20,582 nucleotides of DNA. Source: an uncultured Steroidobacter sp. Its GTDB lineage: Bacteria; Pseudomonadota; Gammaproteobacteria; Steroidobacterales; Steroidobacteraceae. Below the pieces are notes generated by a model. It did not search any database. It was not told where the DNA came from and saw only the letters and a program-made list of their open reading frames with translations. The stretch is from NCBI GenBank assembly GCA_946478975.1, contig CAMLEO010000104.1:1-20582 (forward strand), given 5' to 3'. Position numbers and translations under genes: made by a program. This document shows, one piece after another, positions 1 to 8,475 of the stretch (within the stretch, counting starts at the first letter, position 1; the number at the start of each line of letters is the position of its first letter).

Positions 1-1006
1 TGTTCGGGCCGCGATAGCTGCGCATGTCGATCACGAACACATCCAGGTCCTGGCTGTATGGAATGTGACGATAGACGCGCTCTTCTTCGACCTGGCTGTA
101 CCAACGCATCGGCGCGTATTCCATAAACGCGCGCGTCGCACGGCCGACGAGCGTTTGAATGCGCTGCTCGGTGTAACGCGAGTCGAGCACTTTGCTGTCC
201 GACCAGTTGTTCGTGACTTCGTGATCGTCCCATTGCCAGATCTGCGGCACTTGAGCGGAAAAGCGCTGGATGTTGGCGTCGTAGCGGTTGTACAGATGGT
301 TGCGGCGATACTCGTGCAGCGTCTCCGCGACTTTGAGCTTCTCGGGCACTTCATCCAGGAACGCATTGGTCCAGATCAGATTGCCCGACGTGTCGGTCAC
401 GCGTTCCACCATCGGGCCGTCGGCATAGATGGTGTCGCCGGAATGAATGAAAAAATCCGGGTTGGTCTGGCGCATGGCCTCATAGATCTTCATGCCGCCG
501 AAGCCGAGATCGATGCCCCAGCCCTGGCCCGCGGTGTCGCCGGACCACACGAAGCGAATGTTTCGTGACGTCGAGGGCGGCGTGCGGAACTGGCCGAGCA
601 CCGGCTCGCTGGTCGCTCGGCCCGAGTCGAGATCCTGGTAAGTGACGCGGACGAAGACATCCGAGTCCGCAGGCAGGCCAGCCAGATCGACGCGCGAAGT
701 GAAGTCGGTCACCTCCAGGGCGTGCGGGCCACGAAGCTTGTGAGCGCGCTTGAAGGTTTCATCGAGCGACCATTCCACGATCATGCGCGCTGCGCGATCG
801 GCACGACTCCACACGATCGCACGACCGTCGATGACGTCGCCGATCTGCAATCCCCAGTTCGCCATCGGGCGCACGGCGTCCGAAGCGACGATCGCCGGCG
901 CGTGCTTGGAATACAAAATGCCGCCGATGCCGGTCAGAGCGACGCTGCCGAGCGTGGCCTGCTGCAGGAACGAACGGCGCGAGCAGCGTGAGTGGTCGTG
1001 GGTCAT
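1..1006 (-). CDS. phoD: PhoD-type alkaline phosphatase, Tat-exported (3' end outside window)
   Basis: The reading frame starts at 1006 and is open to the left window edge, giving about 335 residues that lack the C-terminus. The N-terminus has a twin-arginine motif (SRRSFLQQ, residues 9-16) followed by a hydrophobic stretch, so Tat export to the periplasm is expected. The metal-site segments of the PhoD family are visible: SGDT near residue 160, HSGDTIYADGP near 187, WDDHEVTNNW near 257, and DMRSYRGPN at the truncated end. Family members are metal-dependent phosphomonoesterases or phosphodiesterases that release phosphate from organic phosphate esters; the substrate here cannot be read. An AGGAAG ribosome binding site lies just upstream of the ATG. 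The gene is divergent from the DUF885 gene. Only one TGTCAT-like half-site is present in the shared upstream region, so PhoB control is not supported by a proper Pho box. Confidence 0.9.
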   Translation of the reverse strand, partial: MTHDHSRCSRRSFLQQATLGSVALTGIGGILYSKHAPAIVASDAVRPMANWGLQIGDVIDGRAIVWSRADRAARMIVEWSLDETFKRAHKLRGPHALEVTDFTSRVDLAGLPADSDVFVRVTYQDLDSGRATSEPVLGQFRTPPSTSRNIRFVWSGDTAGQGWGIDLGFGGMKIYEAMRQTNPDFFIHSGDTIYADGPMVERVTDTSGNLIWTNAFLDEVPEKLKVAETLHEYRRNHLYNRYDANIQRFSAQVPQIWQWDDHEVTNNWSDSKVLDSRYTEQRIQTLVGRATRAFMEYAPMRWYSQVEEERVYRHIPYSQDLDVFVIDMRSYRGPN

Positions 1007-1234
1007 TTACCTGGCTTCCTGTGGGCGGGGCGAAAAATCGACTTGTCATAAAGGCTAGGCAGGCCAGGTGTCGAAGACGTTACATCGAGTTTGCAACTCC
1101 AAGACGCAGCGTTCTTACCTGTATACAGCGCAGCCCGGCGGCGATGGCGCCGCTTGCGTGCCTGATTGGCCGGCTTGCGAGCGCCTCGCGCCGGGTGCTA
1201 TTTGTTGCAGCTCCATGACTCCCAAGGAGCCCGC
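1007..1234. other. Divergent intergenic region, phoD / DUF885
   Basis: This 228-base stretch separates two divergent genes and must hold both promoters. It contains the AAGGAG ribosome binding site (1224-1229) that fixes the TTG start of the DUF885 gene. I see no convincing -35/-10 pair, riboswitch or RNA gene here. Confidence 0.5.
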
Positions 1235-3064
1235 TTGATTCCTCGTCGTTTGTTTTTGCAATCCGCCGTGTCAGCCGCCGCCGTGGCCCAATTGCCTTCG
1301 CTGGCGTTCGCGCAGGACGCAACGAAAAAGGCCGAGGCCGAGCTCAATGCGGTGCTCGACTATTTTTATGAGGAAGCGGTGCTGTCCAATCCGGAGTGGC
1401 GCACCAGCCTGGGCCTGGACAAGGGTGATCATGCGGGCGCGAAGCGCGAGTTGCAGGACCGCTCGCTTGCGGCCCTGAAGAAGGATCGGGACATCACTCG
1501 CGTCGGCTTCGAGCGCCTGAAGAAGGTCGATCGCAAGGCGCTGACGCCCTCGTCGCGCGCCGGTTACGACGCATTTATTTATCTCTACACCGGCGTGGTC
1601 GCCGCTTACGATCAATTCGACTACGGCACGTTCAGCTGGCCGGAGCCGTACAGCGTGCACCAGCTCGGCGGCACGTATCGAAGCATTCCGGATTTCCTGC
1701 ACACCCAGCACTCGATCGCCACGCGCGAAGATGCAGAAGCGTATTTGTCGCGCGTGGCCGCGTTCGCGAAAGAACTGGATCACGAGAGCGAGCGACTGCA
1801 GGCGGAGTACGCCATGGGCGTCATTCCTCCGACGTTCGTCATCGACCGCACGCTGTCGCAAATGGACGGCATGCTGAAGCAGAAGCCGGGCGAAACCATG
1901 CTGGTGACGTCGATCGACAGTCGCACGCGTGACAAAAAGATCGCTGGCGATTGGGCTGCGCGCACGACTGCGCTGGTCGCCAAAGAAGTGCACCCGGCGT
2001 TGAAGCGTCAGCGCGATGTGATCGCGGCGATTCGACCCAAGGCAACGGATCAAGGTGGCGTGTGGCGGCTGCCGAAGGGCGAGGAGTATTACAAGTACGC
2101 GCTGCGTTATGCGACGACCACGTCGATGAGCGCGGAAGAAGTTCACAAGATGGGCCTGGAGCAAATGGCGGAGCTGACCTCTCGCGCCGATCAATTGCTC
2201 AAAGCGCAGGGGCTCACCCAGGGCACTGTGGGTCAGCGCTTGCGTGCGCTATCCACCGATCCTCGTTTCATTTATCCAAACACCGACGCTGGCAAGGACG
2301 AGTTGCTGGCGTATCTCAACGCCGGCATGACCAAGATCCAGGCGCTGCTGCCGCAGTATTTTGGCCGCCTGCCGAAAGCGAAAGTGGAAATCCGCCGTGT
2401 GCCCAAGGACATCGAGGCGGGTGCAACGGGCGGTTACTACATGGCGCCTGCGCTCGACGGCTCGCGGCCCGGCGCTTACTACATCAACCTGCGTGACACA
2501 GCCGAAACGCCGCGCTGGACGCTGATGACTTTGACGGCGCACGAAGCGTCGCCTGGTCATCATCATCAGTTGTCGCTCGCGCAGGAGTCGCCCGCGATTC
2601 ATCCAGTTCGCCGGCTGTCGAGCTTTTCCGTGTACAGCGAAGGGTGGGGGTTGTATGCGGAACAGCTGGCGGACGAGATGGGAATTTACAAAGACGATCC
2701 GTTCGGCAAGATCGGCTACCTGCAGTCTTATATGTTCCGTGCCGCGCGCCTGGTGGTCGACTCAGGCTTGCATCACAAACGTTGGACGCTGGAGCAGGGC
2801 ATCAACTATATGGTCGATTCGCTCGGCGACCAGCGCTCGTCCGTGACCACGGAGGTGGAACGGTATTGCGTGTGGCCCGGCCAGGCGACCAGTTACAAAG
2901 TCGGCCAGAGCAAGTGGCTGGAACTGCGCGAGCGCGCACGCCAGAAACTCGGCGCTCGCTTCGACATTCGTGCGTTCCACGACATGGCACTCGCGGCCGG
3001 CACGGTGCCGGTCGCGGTGCTGGAAACCATGGTCGACGAGTGGATCACCAAACAGCTGTCATAA
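1235..3064 (+). CDS. DUF885 family protein, putative Tat-exported zinc metallopeptidase
   Basis: The 609-residue protein matches the DUF885 (PF05960) family. The start is placed at TTG 1235 rather than the upstream in-frame ATG at 1166, because AAGGAG at 1224-1229 sits five bases before it and because the protein then begins directly with a signal peptide. That signal has a twin arginine (PRRLFLQ, residues 3-9), a hydrophobic core, and a likely cleavage after AFA near residue 26. The metal-site motif HEASPGHHH is at residues 436-444 and the following EGWGLYAE begins at Glu469. These two segments are the hallmark of the family, which is thought to be gluzincin-like. The peptide substrate is unknown. 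It converges on pnkp, with the two stop codons directly abutting (the CDS overlap is 6 bp). Confidence 0.85.
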   Translation: MIPRRLFLQSAVSAAAVAQLPSLAFAQDATKKAEAELNAVLDYFYEEAVLSNPEWRTSLGLDKGDHAGAKRELQDRSLAALKKDRDITRVGFERLKKVDRKALTPSSRAGYDAFIYLYTGVVAAYDQFDYGTFSWPEPYSVHQLGGTYRSIPDFLHTQHSIATREDAEAYLSRVAAFAKELDHESERLQAEYAMGVIPPTFVIDRTLSQMDGMLKQKPGETMLVTSIDSRTRDKKIAGDWAARTTALVAKEVHPALKRQRDVIAAIRPKATDQGGVWRLPKGEEYYKYALRYATTTSMSAEEVHKMGLEQMAELTSRADQLLKAQGLTQGTVGQRLRALSTDPRFIYPNTDAGKDELLAYLNAGMTKIQALLPQYFGRLPKAKVEIRRVPKDIEAGATGGYYMAPALDGSRPGAYYINLRDTAETPRWTLMTLTAHEASPGHHHQLSLAQESPAIHPVRRLSSFSVYSEGWGLYAEQLADEMGIYKDDPFGKIGYLQSYMFRAARLVVDSGLHHKRWTLEQGINYMVDSLGDQRSSVTTEVERYCVWPGQATSYKVGQSKWLELRERARQKLGARFDIRAFHDMALAAGTVPVAVLETMVDEWITKQLS

Positions 3065-5611
3065 CCTCGGGTCCACCGGTTCGCTCTCGAGCGCCAGCAC
3101 GCCGAAGACACATTCGTGGACTCGGCGCAGCGGCTCGCGGTTCACGAACCGGGTGAGCGCTTCGACACCCAGGCAGAACTCGCGAATCGCCAGGCTGCGT
3201 TTCGCGGACAAGCCGCGGTGTCGAAGCCGTTCGAGATGATGCGGCAGATCGTACTCGGGGCCGTAAATGATCCGTAGATATTCACGGCCGCGGCATTTGA
3301 TCGCGGGCTGCAACAGCCCGCGAGGCCCTTTCGCCAGGAAATCGGCCGGCTTCACGACCATGCCTTCGCCGCCGTTCGCGGTCAGAGCTTCCCACCACAG
3401 AGTTGCGTCCTGCACCTGAGCCGGATCGTCCAGCTCGACACAGCGGTACGGTGTTGCAACGAGCAGTTCCTGATCCACCTGCGCGAGACGCGACAATGTT
3501 TCCATGTGCCAGCGATGCGGTTTGTCCGTGTGCGCGTGGCCTTCCGATGCGAGGATATGAAATGGCGCGAGCTTCAGCCCGCGCAGTCCATCCGTCGGCC
3601 AGCAGTACCGACGATAAGCATCGACATACTGGCTGACGAGATCCACTCGGGCCTCGAACGCCTTTTTCATCGGCGCCAGCGTCTCGTTGTTCACAACGGC
3701 CGTGTCGAGCACGCGCAATGATTCGCGCAGCGACACTGACGCCGCGGCACCGACAGCTGCGTACTGATTCCTCACCAGATCCTGAGCTTTCGCCGACCAC
3801 GGCATCAGCTCGCAGTCGAGCACGAACCAGTCGGATTGGAACTCGTCGTAGAACCCCGCCTCGTGCAAGGCGACCGCGACGCGTTCCAGGAAAGCAGCTT
3901 CCAGCGTCTCGTCATTGAAAAAGCCGCGCCCGGTGCGCGTGTAAACAGCGCCACGCGCCGTGCCCTCGATACCAAAGCGAGTCGCAGCCACGGCAGCGTC
4001 TTTGCAAACAACGACGACTGCTCGCGAGCCCATGTGCTTTTCTTCGCACACCACGGACGCCACGCCGTTGCGTCGATAGTAATCGAACGCCTCCGTTGGA
4101 TATTCCAGCCACGGGCCTTCCATGTGAGTTTCGGACGGCGACATCGTGGGCGGCAGGTACACCAGCCACTTGTGATCGATCGCAAACCGGCTCATCACTT
4201 CGAGCGCGGCGCTGGCGTTTTCCTCCCGGATCGTGATCCGACGCTCCAGCGTCGTATCGATGAACCGTTTGCCGGCAACGTCCTCCAGATACAGAACGTC
4301 GTCGTGCTGCTGCTGATCGGTCAGCGTGGTTGCGACCGCAGGCGCCAGCGGCCGGATCGGTTCGTAGTACATGCGCTGCGCCGGAACGGAGATCAACTCT
4401 CGCTCCGGATAGCGCAGGGCCGTCAGCGATCCGCCGAATACACAGCCGGTATCGATACAAATCGTGTTGTTGAGCCATTGCGCCGTCGGCACTGGCGTGT
4501 GCCCATACACGACCATCGCGCGGCCGCGATAGTCCGCGGCCCAGTTGTATCGCACCGGCAGCCCGAACTCGTCGGTCTCGCCGGTCGTTTCACCGTACAT
4601 ACAGAACGAGCGCACGGCACCCGAGCCGCGACCGTGCATCTCTTCTTTCAAGCCTGCATGCGCGACTACGAGCTTGCCGTCATCGAACACGTAGTGGCTG
4701 ACGAGTTTGTCCATGAACTCGGCGGCGTCGGTGCGGAAGTCCGGCGACTCACGTTCGAGTTGCTCCAACGACTCGGCGAGGCCGTGCGTGATCTTCACAT
4801 CGCGGCCAAATAGCTTGCGAGCGAGCTTCACGTCGTGATTGCCAGCGACGCAATGAGCCGTGCCGGCTCGAACCATGTTCATCACCAGCTTGAGCACCGC
4901 CGGCGTGTTCGGGCCGCGATCCACCAGGTCGCCCACGAACACGGCTTTGCGTCCTGCCGGATGCGCTGCCGTCGGGCCGTTTGCAGTCTCAGTTACTTCG
5001 TAGCCAAGTGTCCGCAGCAGTTGCACGGCTTCGTCGAAGCAGCCGTGAATGTCGCCGATGATGTCGAACGGGCCTCGTTCGCTCTTCTTGTTGTTCCACA
5101 GCGGGTCGCGCTTGATCGTCGCGCTCGCAGCTTCCTCGACCGAGCGCATCACGGTGACGTGACGAAACCCTTCGCGCTGCAAATTGCCGAGCGACCTACG
5201 CAGCTGCGTACGCTGATTGCGAATGACGTGCTCGCCGAAGTCCCGGTCGGGGCGCGTGCGATTGCGCTCCTGGCAGATCTGCTCCGGAATATCCAGCACG
5301 AGCGCGACCGGCAAGCAGTGATACTTGCGAGCCAGCTCGATGAGTGGTTTGCGAGCTTCGGGCTGCGTGTTGGTGGCGTCGATCACTGTCAGCCGGCCGG
5401 CAGCGAGGCGCTTGGCGGCGATGAACTGCAGCACTTCGAACGCATCCTTGGTCGCCGCCTGGTCGTTCTCGTCGTCCGCGACCAGGCCTCGGCAATAGTC
5501 CGAGGAGATGATCTCGGTCTTCAGGAAGTTCTGGCGCGCAAAAGTCGATTTGCCGGAGCCGGAGGTGCCGATCAGCACCACCAGTGCGAGCTCGGGAATC
5601 TTGATTTCCAT
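3059..5611 (-). CDS. pnkp: Polynucleotide kinase-phosphatase-ligase (Pnkp), RNA repair
   Basis: The 850-residue protein has the full three-module architecture of bacterial Pnkp. An N-terminal 5'-OH kinase has P-loop GTSGSGKST (residues 15-23). A central calcineurin-like phosphatase has GDIHG (186-190), GDLVDRG (227-233), GNHD (257-260) and YGHTP (369-373). A C-terminal adenylyltransferase/ligase has motif I EKHMGSR (nucleotide-binding Lys525), motif IV EGMVVK (749-754) and motif V IKCR (771-774). The enzyme heals cleaved RNA by phosphorylating the 5' end and clearing 3' or 2',3'-cyclic phosphate, and it seals when bound to Hen1. Length matches the family (about 850-870 aa). The gene starts 9 bases after hen1, and its TAGGAAA ribosome binding site overlaps the hen1 stop, which points to translational coupling. 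Confidence 0.96.
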   Translation of the reverse strand: MEIKIPELALVVLIGTSGSGKSTFARQNFLKTEIISSDYCRGLVADDENDQAATKDAFEVLQFIAAKRLAAGRLTVIDATNTQPEARKPLIELARKYHCLPVALVLDIPEQICQERNRTRPDRDFGEHVIRNQRTQLRRSLGNLQREGFRHVTVMRSVEEAASATIKRDPLWNNKKSERGPFDIIGDIHGCFDEAVQLLRTLGYEVTETANGPTAAHPAGRKAVFVGDLVDRGPNTPAVLKLVMNMVRAGTAHCVAGNHDVKLARKLFGRDVKITHGLAESLEQLERESPDFRTDAAEFMDKLVSHYVFDDGKLVVAHAGLKEEMHGRGSGAVRSFCMYGETTGETDEFGLPVRYNWAADYRGRAMVVYGHTPVPTAQWLNNTICIDTGCVFGGSLTALRYPERELISVPAQRMYYEPIRPLAPAVATTLTDQQQHDDVLYLEDVAGKRFIDTTLERRITIREENASAALEVMSRFAIDHKWLVYLPPTMSPSETHMEGPWLEYPTEAFDYYRRNGVASVVCEEKHMGSRAVVVVCKDAAVAATRFGIEGTARGAVYTRTGRGFFNDETLEAAFLERVAVALHEAGFYDEFQSDWFVLDCELMPWSAKAQDLVRNQYAAVGAAASVSLRESLRVLDTAVVNNETLAPMKKAFEARVDLVSQYVDAYRRYCWPTDGLRGLKLAPFHILASEGHAHTDKPHRWHMETLSRLAQVDQELLVATPYRCVELDDPAQVQDATLWWEALTANGGEGMVVKPADFLAKGPRGLLQPAIKCRGREYLRIIYGPEYDLPHHLERLRHRGLSAKRSLAIREFCLGVEALTRFVNREPLRRVHECVFGVLALESEPVDPRL

Positions 5612-5620
5612 GAATGTTTC

Positions 5621-7039
5621 CTAAGCGGCGACGGCCAGCTGAAAAATGGCCATCTGCGTCGGCGGCCCCAGCGCCGGATCGTCCTCACCGATGCCGTGAT
5701 AGGACACGCTGTAGCCGAAACGCGCGACCTGCCGTTCGCACCAGTCGCGAAACTCGGCACGCGTCCATTCGAAACGATGGTCGCCATGCCGGAACTGGCC
5801 GGGCTTCAATGTTTCGAAGCGCACGTTGTACTCGCGATTGGGCGTCGTCACGATGATGGCACCGGGGCGTGCAAACTCGAACAGCACGCGTTCCAGCGCC
5901 GAGACGCGATCGGCATCCAGATGTTCGATGACTTCGATCAAGGTCGCAGCCTCGAAGCCTTTCAGACGGTCATCGCGGTAGATCAGCGAACCGTGCAGCA
6001 GCTCGATGCGCTGACGTTGCATCGGCGGCATGCGATCCAGGTTCAGCCGGTCGTGTGCATGCTCCAGCGATCGCAGCGACACGTCCATGCCGACCAGCCG
6101 CTCCAGCTGCTTGAGCTTGAACAGCGCGGCGAGCACTTTGCCTTCGCCGCAGCCCAGATCCACAACCGTCTTGCTGCCCAACGTTTGCAATGCTTCCGCG
6201 ACCGCGGCAATACGTTGCGCATTGAGGCTGGTTTTCTCTTCAAGTCGTTGCTCGCGAAGCTGCGCTTCGGGAATGGTGCTCTCGGCCTCCGCAGCCTCGG
6301 GTTCTTCTTCGGCCGTCAGGCGAGCCAGCGCGTCGCGCGCGAGACTGCGGCGATGTTTCAGGTATCGCAGCGAGATCTTTTCTTTCTGCGGGTGATTGCC
6401 CAGCCAGTCGCCGGCGTGACGCAGCAGCTTTTCGACTTCGGCGTCGCCGACCCAGTAATGTTTGTCGTCGTCCAGCACCGGGATCAGCACATACAGATGC
6501 TGGAGCAAGGACTGCAACGTGCGCGTCGATTTGAGCGTGACGCGGAAGTAGGGCGAGCGGCCCCATTCCGGGAACTGCGAATCGAGCGGAATTTCCGTCG
6601 CGTCGACTTCGTAGCCCAGCGGCTCGAACAGCGATCGCAGGAATGATTCGCCGCCTCGGCTCGGCAGCGCTGGAATGTGAGCTTCCAGTGGCAGCGCAGT
6701 GAGTGCCAGCTCCGGGCGCGAACGAGAGCGGCCGGCGAGGGCGGATTTGAAGGCGGTGCCCAGCGCAACGCTGAGCAGCGAGGAGGCAACATAAGGACGA
6801 TCGTTGACATATTGATCGACGCTGCCTTCGGATTTCTGCCCCGGCTTGCCGCGCACCAGCCCGACCGGATCGATGTCCAGCAGCAGCGCGACCGTGCAGC
6901 GTGCTTCGGTCGCTTCCGGATAGAACACGTAAGCACGCCCGCCCGAGAGCTCGAAGTCGTGCACTCGGGCGGGGTGTTTTTCCAGCAGGTATCCGATATC
7001 GGAAGCCGGCGGCTGGGTCGTCGTTATGGTCAGCAGCAT
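5621..7039 (-). CDS. hen1: 3'-terminal RNA ribose 2'-O-methyltransferase Hen1
   Basis: The 472-residue protein matches bacterial Hen1. The N-terminal region (about 1-240) is the domain that contacts and activates Pnkp ligase. A Glu/Ala-rich linker (about 243-270) follows, then a SAM-dependent methyltransferase domain. Motif I is VVDLGCGEGK (292-301). The metal-binding signature of the Hen1 family is present as EVIEH (369-373) together with histidines in FRHGDHRFEW (417-425). In the known system Hen1 methylates the 2'-OH of the 3'-terminal nucleotide of ribotoxin-cut RNA before ligation, so the repaired RNA resists a second cut. It lies between rtcB (31-base gap) and pnkp (9-base gap) on the same strand. 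GAGGGAAC upstream of the ATG is a good ribosome binding site. Confidence 0.95.
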   Translation of the reverse strand: MLLTITTTQPPASDIGYLLEKHPARVHDFELSGGRAYVFYPEATEARCTVALLLDIDPVGLVRGKPGQKSEGSVDQYVNDRPYVASSLLSVALGTAFKSALAGRSRSRPELALTALPLEAHIPALPSRGGESFLRSLFEPLGYEVDATEIPLDSQFPEWGRSPYFRVTLKSTRTLQSLLQHLYVLIPVLDDDKHYWVGDAEVEKLLRHAGDWLGNHPQKEKISLRYLKHRRSLARDALARLTAEEEPEAAEAESTIPEAQLREQRLEEKTSLNAQRIAAVAEALQTLGSKTVVDLGCGEGKVLAALFKLKQLERLVGMDVSLRSLEHAHDRLNLDRMPPMQRQRIELLHGSLIYRDDRLKGFEAATLIEVIEHLDADRVSALERVLFEFARPGAIIVTTPNREYNVRFETLKPGQFRHGDHRFEWTRAEFRDWCERQVARFGYSVSYHGIGEDDPALGPPTQMAIFQLAVAA

Positions 7040-7070
7040 CGAAACGTTCCCTCGGGCAGGAACCCTCAGT

Positions 7071-8279
7071 CTAGCCCTTGATACACATCACTTGCTTCAA
7101 CGTGCGCACGACATCGACCAGGTCCGACTGGTTCGCCATCACAACATCGATGTCCTTGTAGGCAGCGGGAATCTCGTCCACGACGCCGCCATCCTTGCGA
7201 CACTCGACGCCTTCGGTCTGTTTCGCCAGATCGAAGCGATTGAAACGGCGCTTGGCTTCCGTGCGGCTCATGCGGCGGCCGGCACCGTGCGAACAGGAGC
7301 AAAACGAATCCGGATTGCCCTTGCCGCGCACGATGTATGACTTCGCCCCCATGCTGCCCGGAATGATGCCGAGCTGGCCTGCCTGCGCGCTGATCGCACC
7401 TTTGCGGGTGATGAACAGCTTCTCGCCGAAATGACGTTCGACCGCCACGTAGTTGTGATGACAGTTGATCGCCTCGCCGTCGCTCTTGAACGGCGGCAGA
7501 TGAGCGGCGAGTGCGTCGAGCACCAGCTTCATCATCATGCTGCGATTCAAGAGGGCATAGTCCTGCGCCCAATCCACCGCTTCGACGTAATCGTCGAACA
7601 GATCCGAGCCCTCGCTGAAATAGGCGAGGTCGCGATCCGGCAGATTGATGCGATGACGCTGCATGTCCTTGCGAGCGGCGGCGATGAAGTAACGTCCGAG
7701 CACGTTGCCTACGCCGCGAGAGCCGGAATGCAACATCACCCACACGCGTTGCTCTTCATCGAGACACAGCTCGATGAAGTGATTACCGCCGCCGAGCGTA
7801 CCGAGCTGGCACACCCAGGTTTGAGCGAAGCGGCGCTGCATCTTCATCACGCCGGGATGTTTGCCGACGATCGTATCCAAACGATCGTCCAGCACCCGGC
7901 CCTGACGAGCATGAGCACTGCCTCGCACCTTGTCGGAAGGATGCTGCTCGAAACCCAGCGGAACGTTTGCTTCGACGGCGCTGCGAAGTTTCGCCAGGCT
8001 GTCCGGCAGGTCCTTGGCGCTCAAAGTCAAACGAACGGCGTTCATGCCGCATCCGATGTCGACGCCGACGGCGGCCGGAATGATGGCCTGTTTGGTTGGA
8101 ATCACACTGCCCACGGTGGCGCCGATGCCGTGATGCACGTCAGGCATCGCGGCGACGTGGCCGTGAACGATCGGCAGCTGCGCCACGTTGACGAGCTGTT
8201 GAATCGCGTCGTGCTCGATGTCCTGGGTGAACACCTTCACCGGTACGCGACCTTTGTTCAAAACGAGTTGTACTGGCAT
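7071..8279 (-). CDS. rtcB: RtcB-type RNA ligase (3'-phosphate / 5'-OH)
   Basis: The 402-residue protein has the conserved RtcB signature along its whole length. Seen are PDVHHGIG (46-53), DIGCGMN with the metal-binding Cys77, GGGNHFIEL (163-171), HSGSRGVGN (184-192), NCHHNYV (272-278) and SHGAGRR with the expected guanylylated His331. The usual length is about 400-480 aa, so it is complete. RtcB joins a 3'-phosphate or 2',3'-cyclic phosphate directly to a 5'-OH end using GTP, a chemistry different from that of Pnkp. It is the first gene of the rtcB-hen1-pnkp run. No Shine-Dalgarno sequence precedes the ATG, and a -10-like GATAAT lies only 7 bases upstream, so a near-leaderless mRNA is possible. 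No RtcR gene or sigma-54 promoter is visible nearby. Confidence 0.95.
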   Translation of the reverse strand: MPVQLVLNKGRVPVKVFTQDIEHDAIQQLVNVAQLPIVHGHVAAMPDVHHGIGATVGSVIPTKQAIIPAAVGVDIGCGMNAVRLTLSAKDLPDSLAKLRSAVEANVPLGFEQHPSDKVRGSAHARQGRVLDDRLDTIVGKHPGVMKMQRRFAQTWVCQLGTLGGGNHFIELCLDEEQRVWVMLHSGSRGVGNVLGRYFIAAARKDMQRHRINLPDRDLAYFSEGSDLFDDYVEAVDWAQDYALLNRSMMMKLVLDALAAHLPPFKSDGEAINCHHNYVAVERHFGEKLFITRKGAISAQAGQLGIIPGSMGAKSYIVRGKGNPDSFCSCSHGAGRRMSRTEAKRRFNRFDLAKQTEGVECRKDGGVVDEIPAAYKDIDVVMANQSDLVDVVRTLKQVMCIKG

Positions 8280-8286
8280 ATAAATA

Positions 8287-8315
8287 ATTATCGAGTGGTT
8301 GCCAGCCGGTGTTGC
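8287..8315 (-). promoter_or_regulatory. Possible promoter giving a leaderless rtcB mRNA
   Basis: On the minus strand GATAAT (8292-8287) matches a -10 element well and ends 7 bases before the rtcB ATG, so transcription would begin at or next to the start codon. A weak -35 (GCAACA, 8315-8310, three of six matches) is spaced 17 bases away. The absence of any Shine-Dalgarno sequence supports a leaderless message, but this is inference. Confidence 0.35.
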
Positions 8316-8327
8316 GGTTCGGAAACG

Positions 8328-8361
8328 AAAAACCCCTGGCTGGTTTCCCAGCCAGGGGTTT
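8328..8361 (-). terminator. Strong intrinsic terminator upstream of rtcB
   Basis: A 14-bp perfect stem (core arm AACCCCTGGCTGG) closes a GAAA tetraloop when read on the minus strand and runs straight into TTTTTCGTTT. The T-tract follows only in the minus direction. It ends a transcript coming from the 8545-8518 promoter and insulates rtcB from it. Confidence 0.88.
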
Positions 8362-8427
8362 GTAACGGAGCCATAAGCTGCGCACCTGACTTGGGAGCGG
8401 GCGTGCTCCGCAAGTCGTCTTACGGGG

Positions 8428-8475
8428 CTAACGCGCGTTGTTCATATTCGAGGCAAGATTTTGCGATGCGTGCAT
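8428..8475 (-). CDS. 15-residue small ORF within the candidate RNA
   Basis: The peptide would be MHASQNLASNMNNAR. The ATG is preceded by AGGAG with a 6-base spacer, better than the ribosome binding site of most neighbouring genes. The AGGAG lies inside the right arm of a hairpin, so translation could be gated by RNA structure. The stop codon falls 2 bases before the next stem. Four of 15 residues are Asn. There is no run of one codon typical of an amino-acid attenuator and no hydrophobic stretch typical of a type I toxin. It may be a leader peptide, a dual-function RNA, or chance. Confidence 0.4.
   Translation of the reverse strand: MHASQNLASNMNNAR

Noticed and set aside
1030..1065. Pho box upstream of phoD
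   Set aside because: Only one TGTCAT-like half-site is present; the second direct repeat at 11-base spacing is missing.
1166..1234. Upstream ATG start for the DUF885 protein
   Set aside because: It would place 23 residues before the twin-arginine signal and has no ribosome binding site, whereas TTG 1235 has an ideal one.
4835..6646. Long plus-strand open frame of 603 codons
   Set aside because: It lies antisense across pnkp and hen1, whose motifs are unmistakable. Its own product is a low-complexity, His/Gln/Arg-rich shadow typical of high-GC DNA.
8280..8330. Sigma-54 promoter of the RtcR type upstream of rtcB
   Set aside because: A TGGCA is present, but no GC element follows at the required -12 spacing, and there is no rtcR gene.
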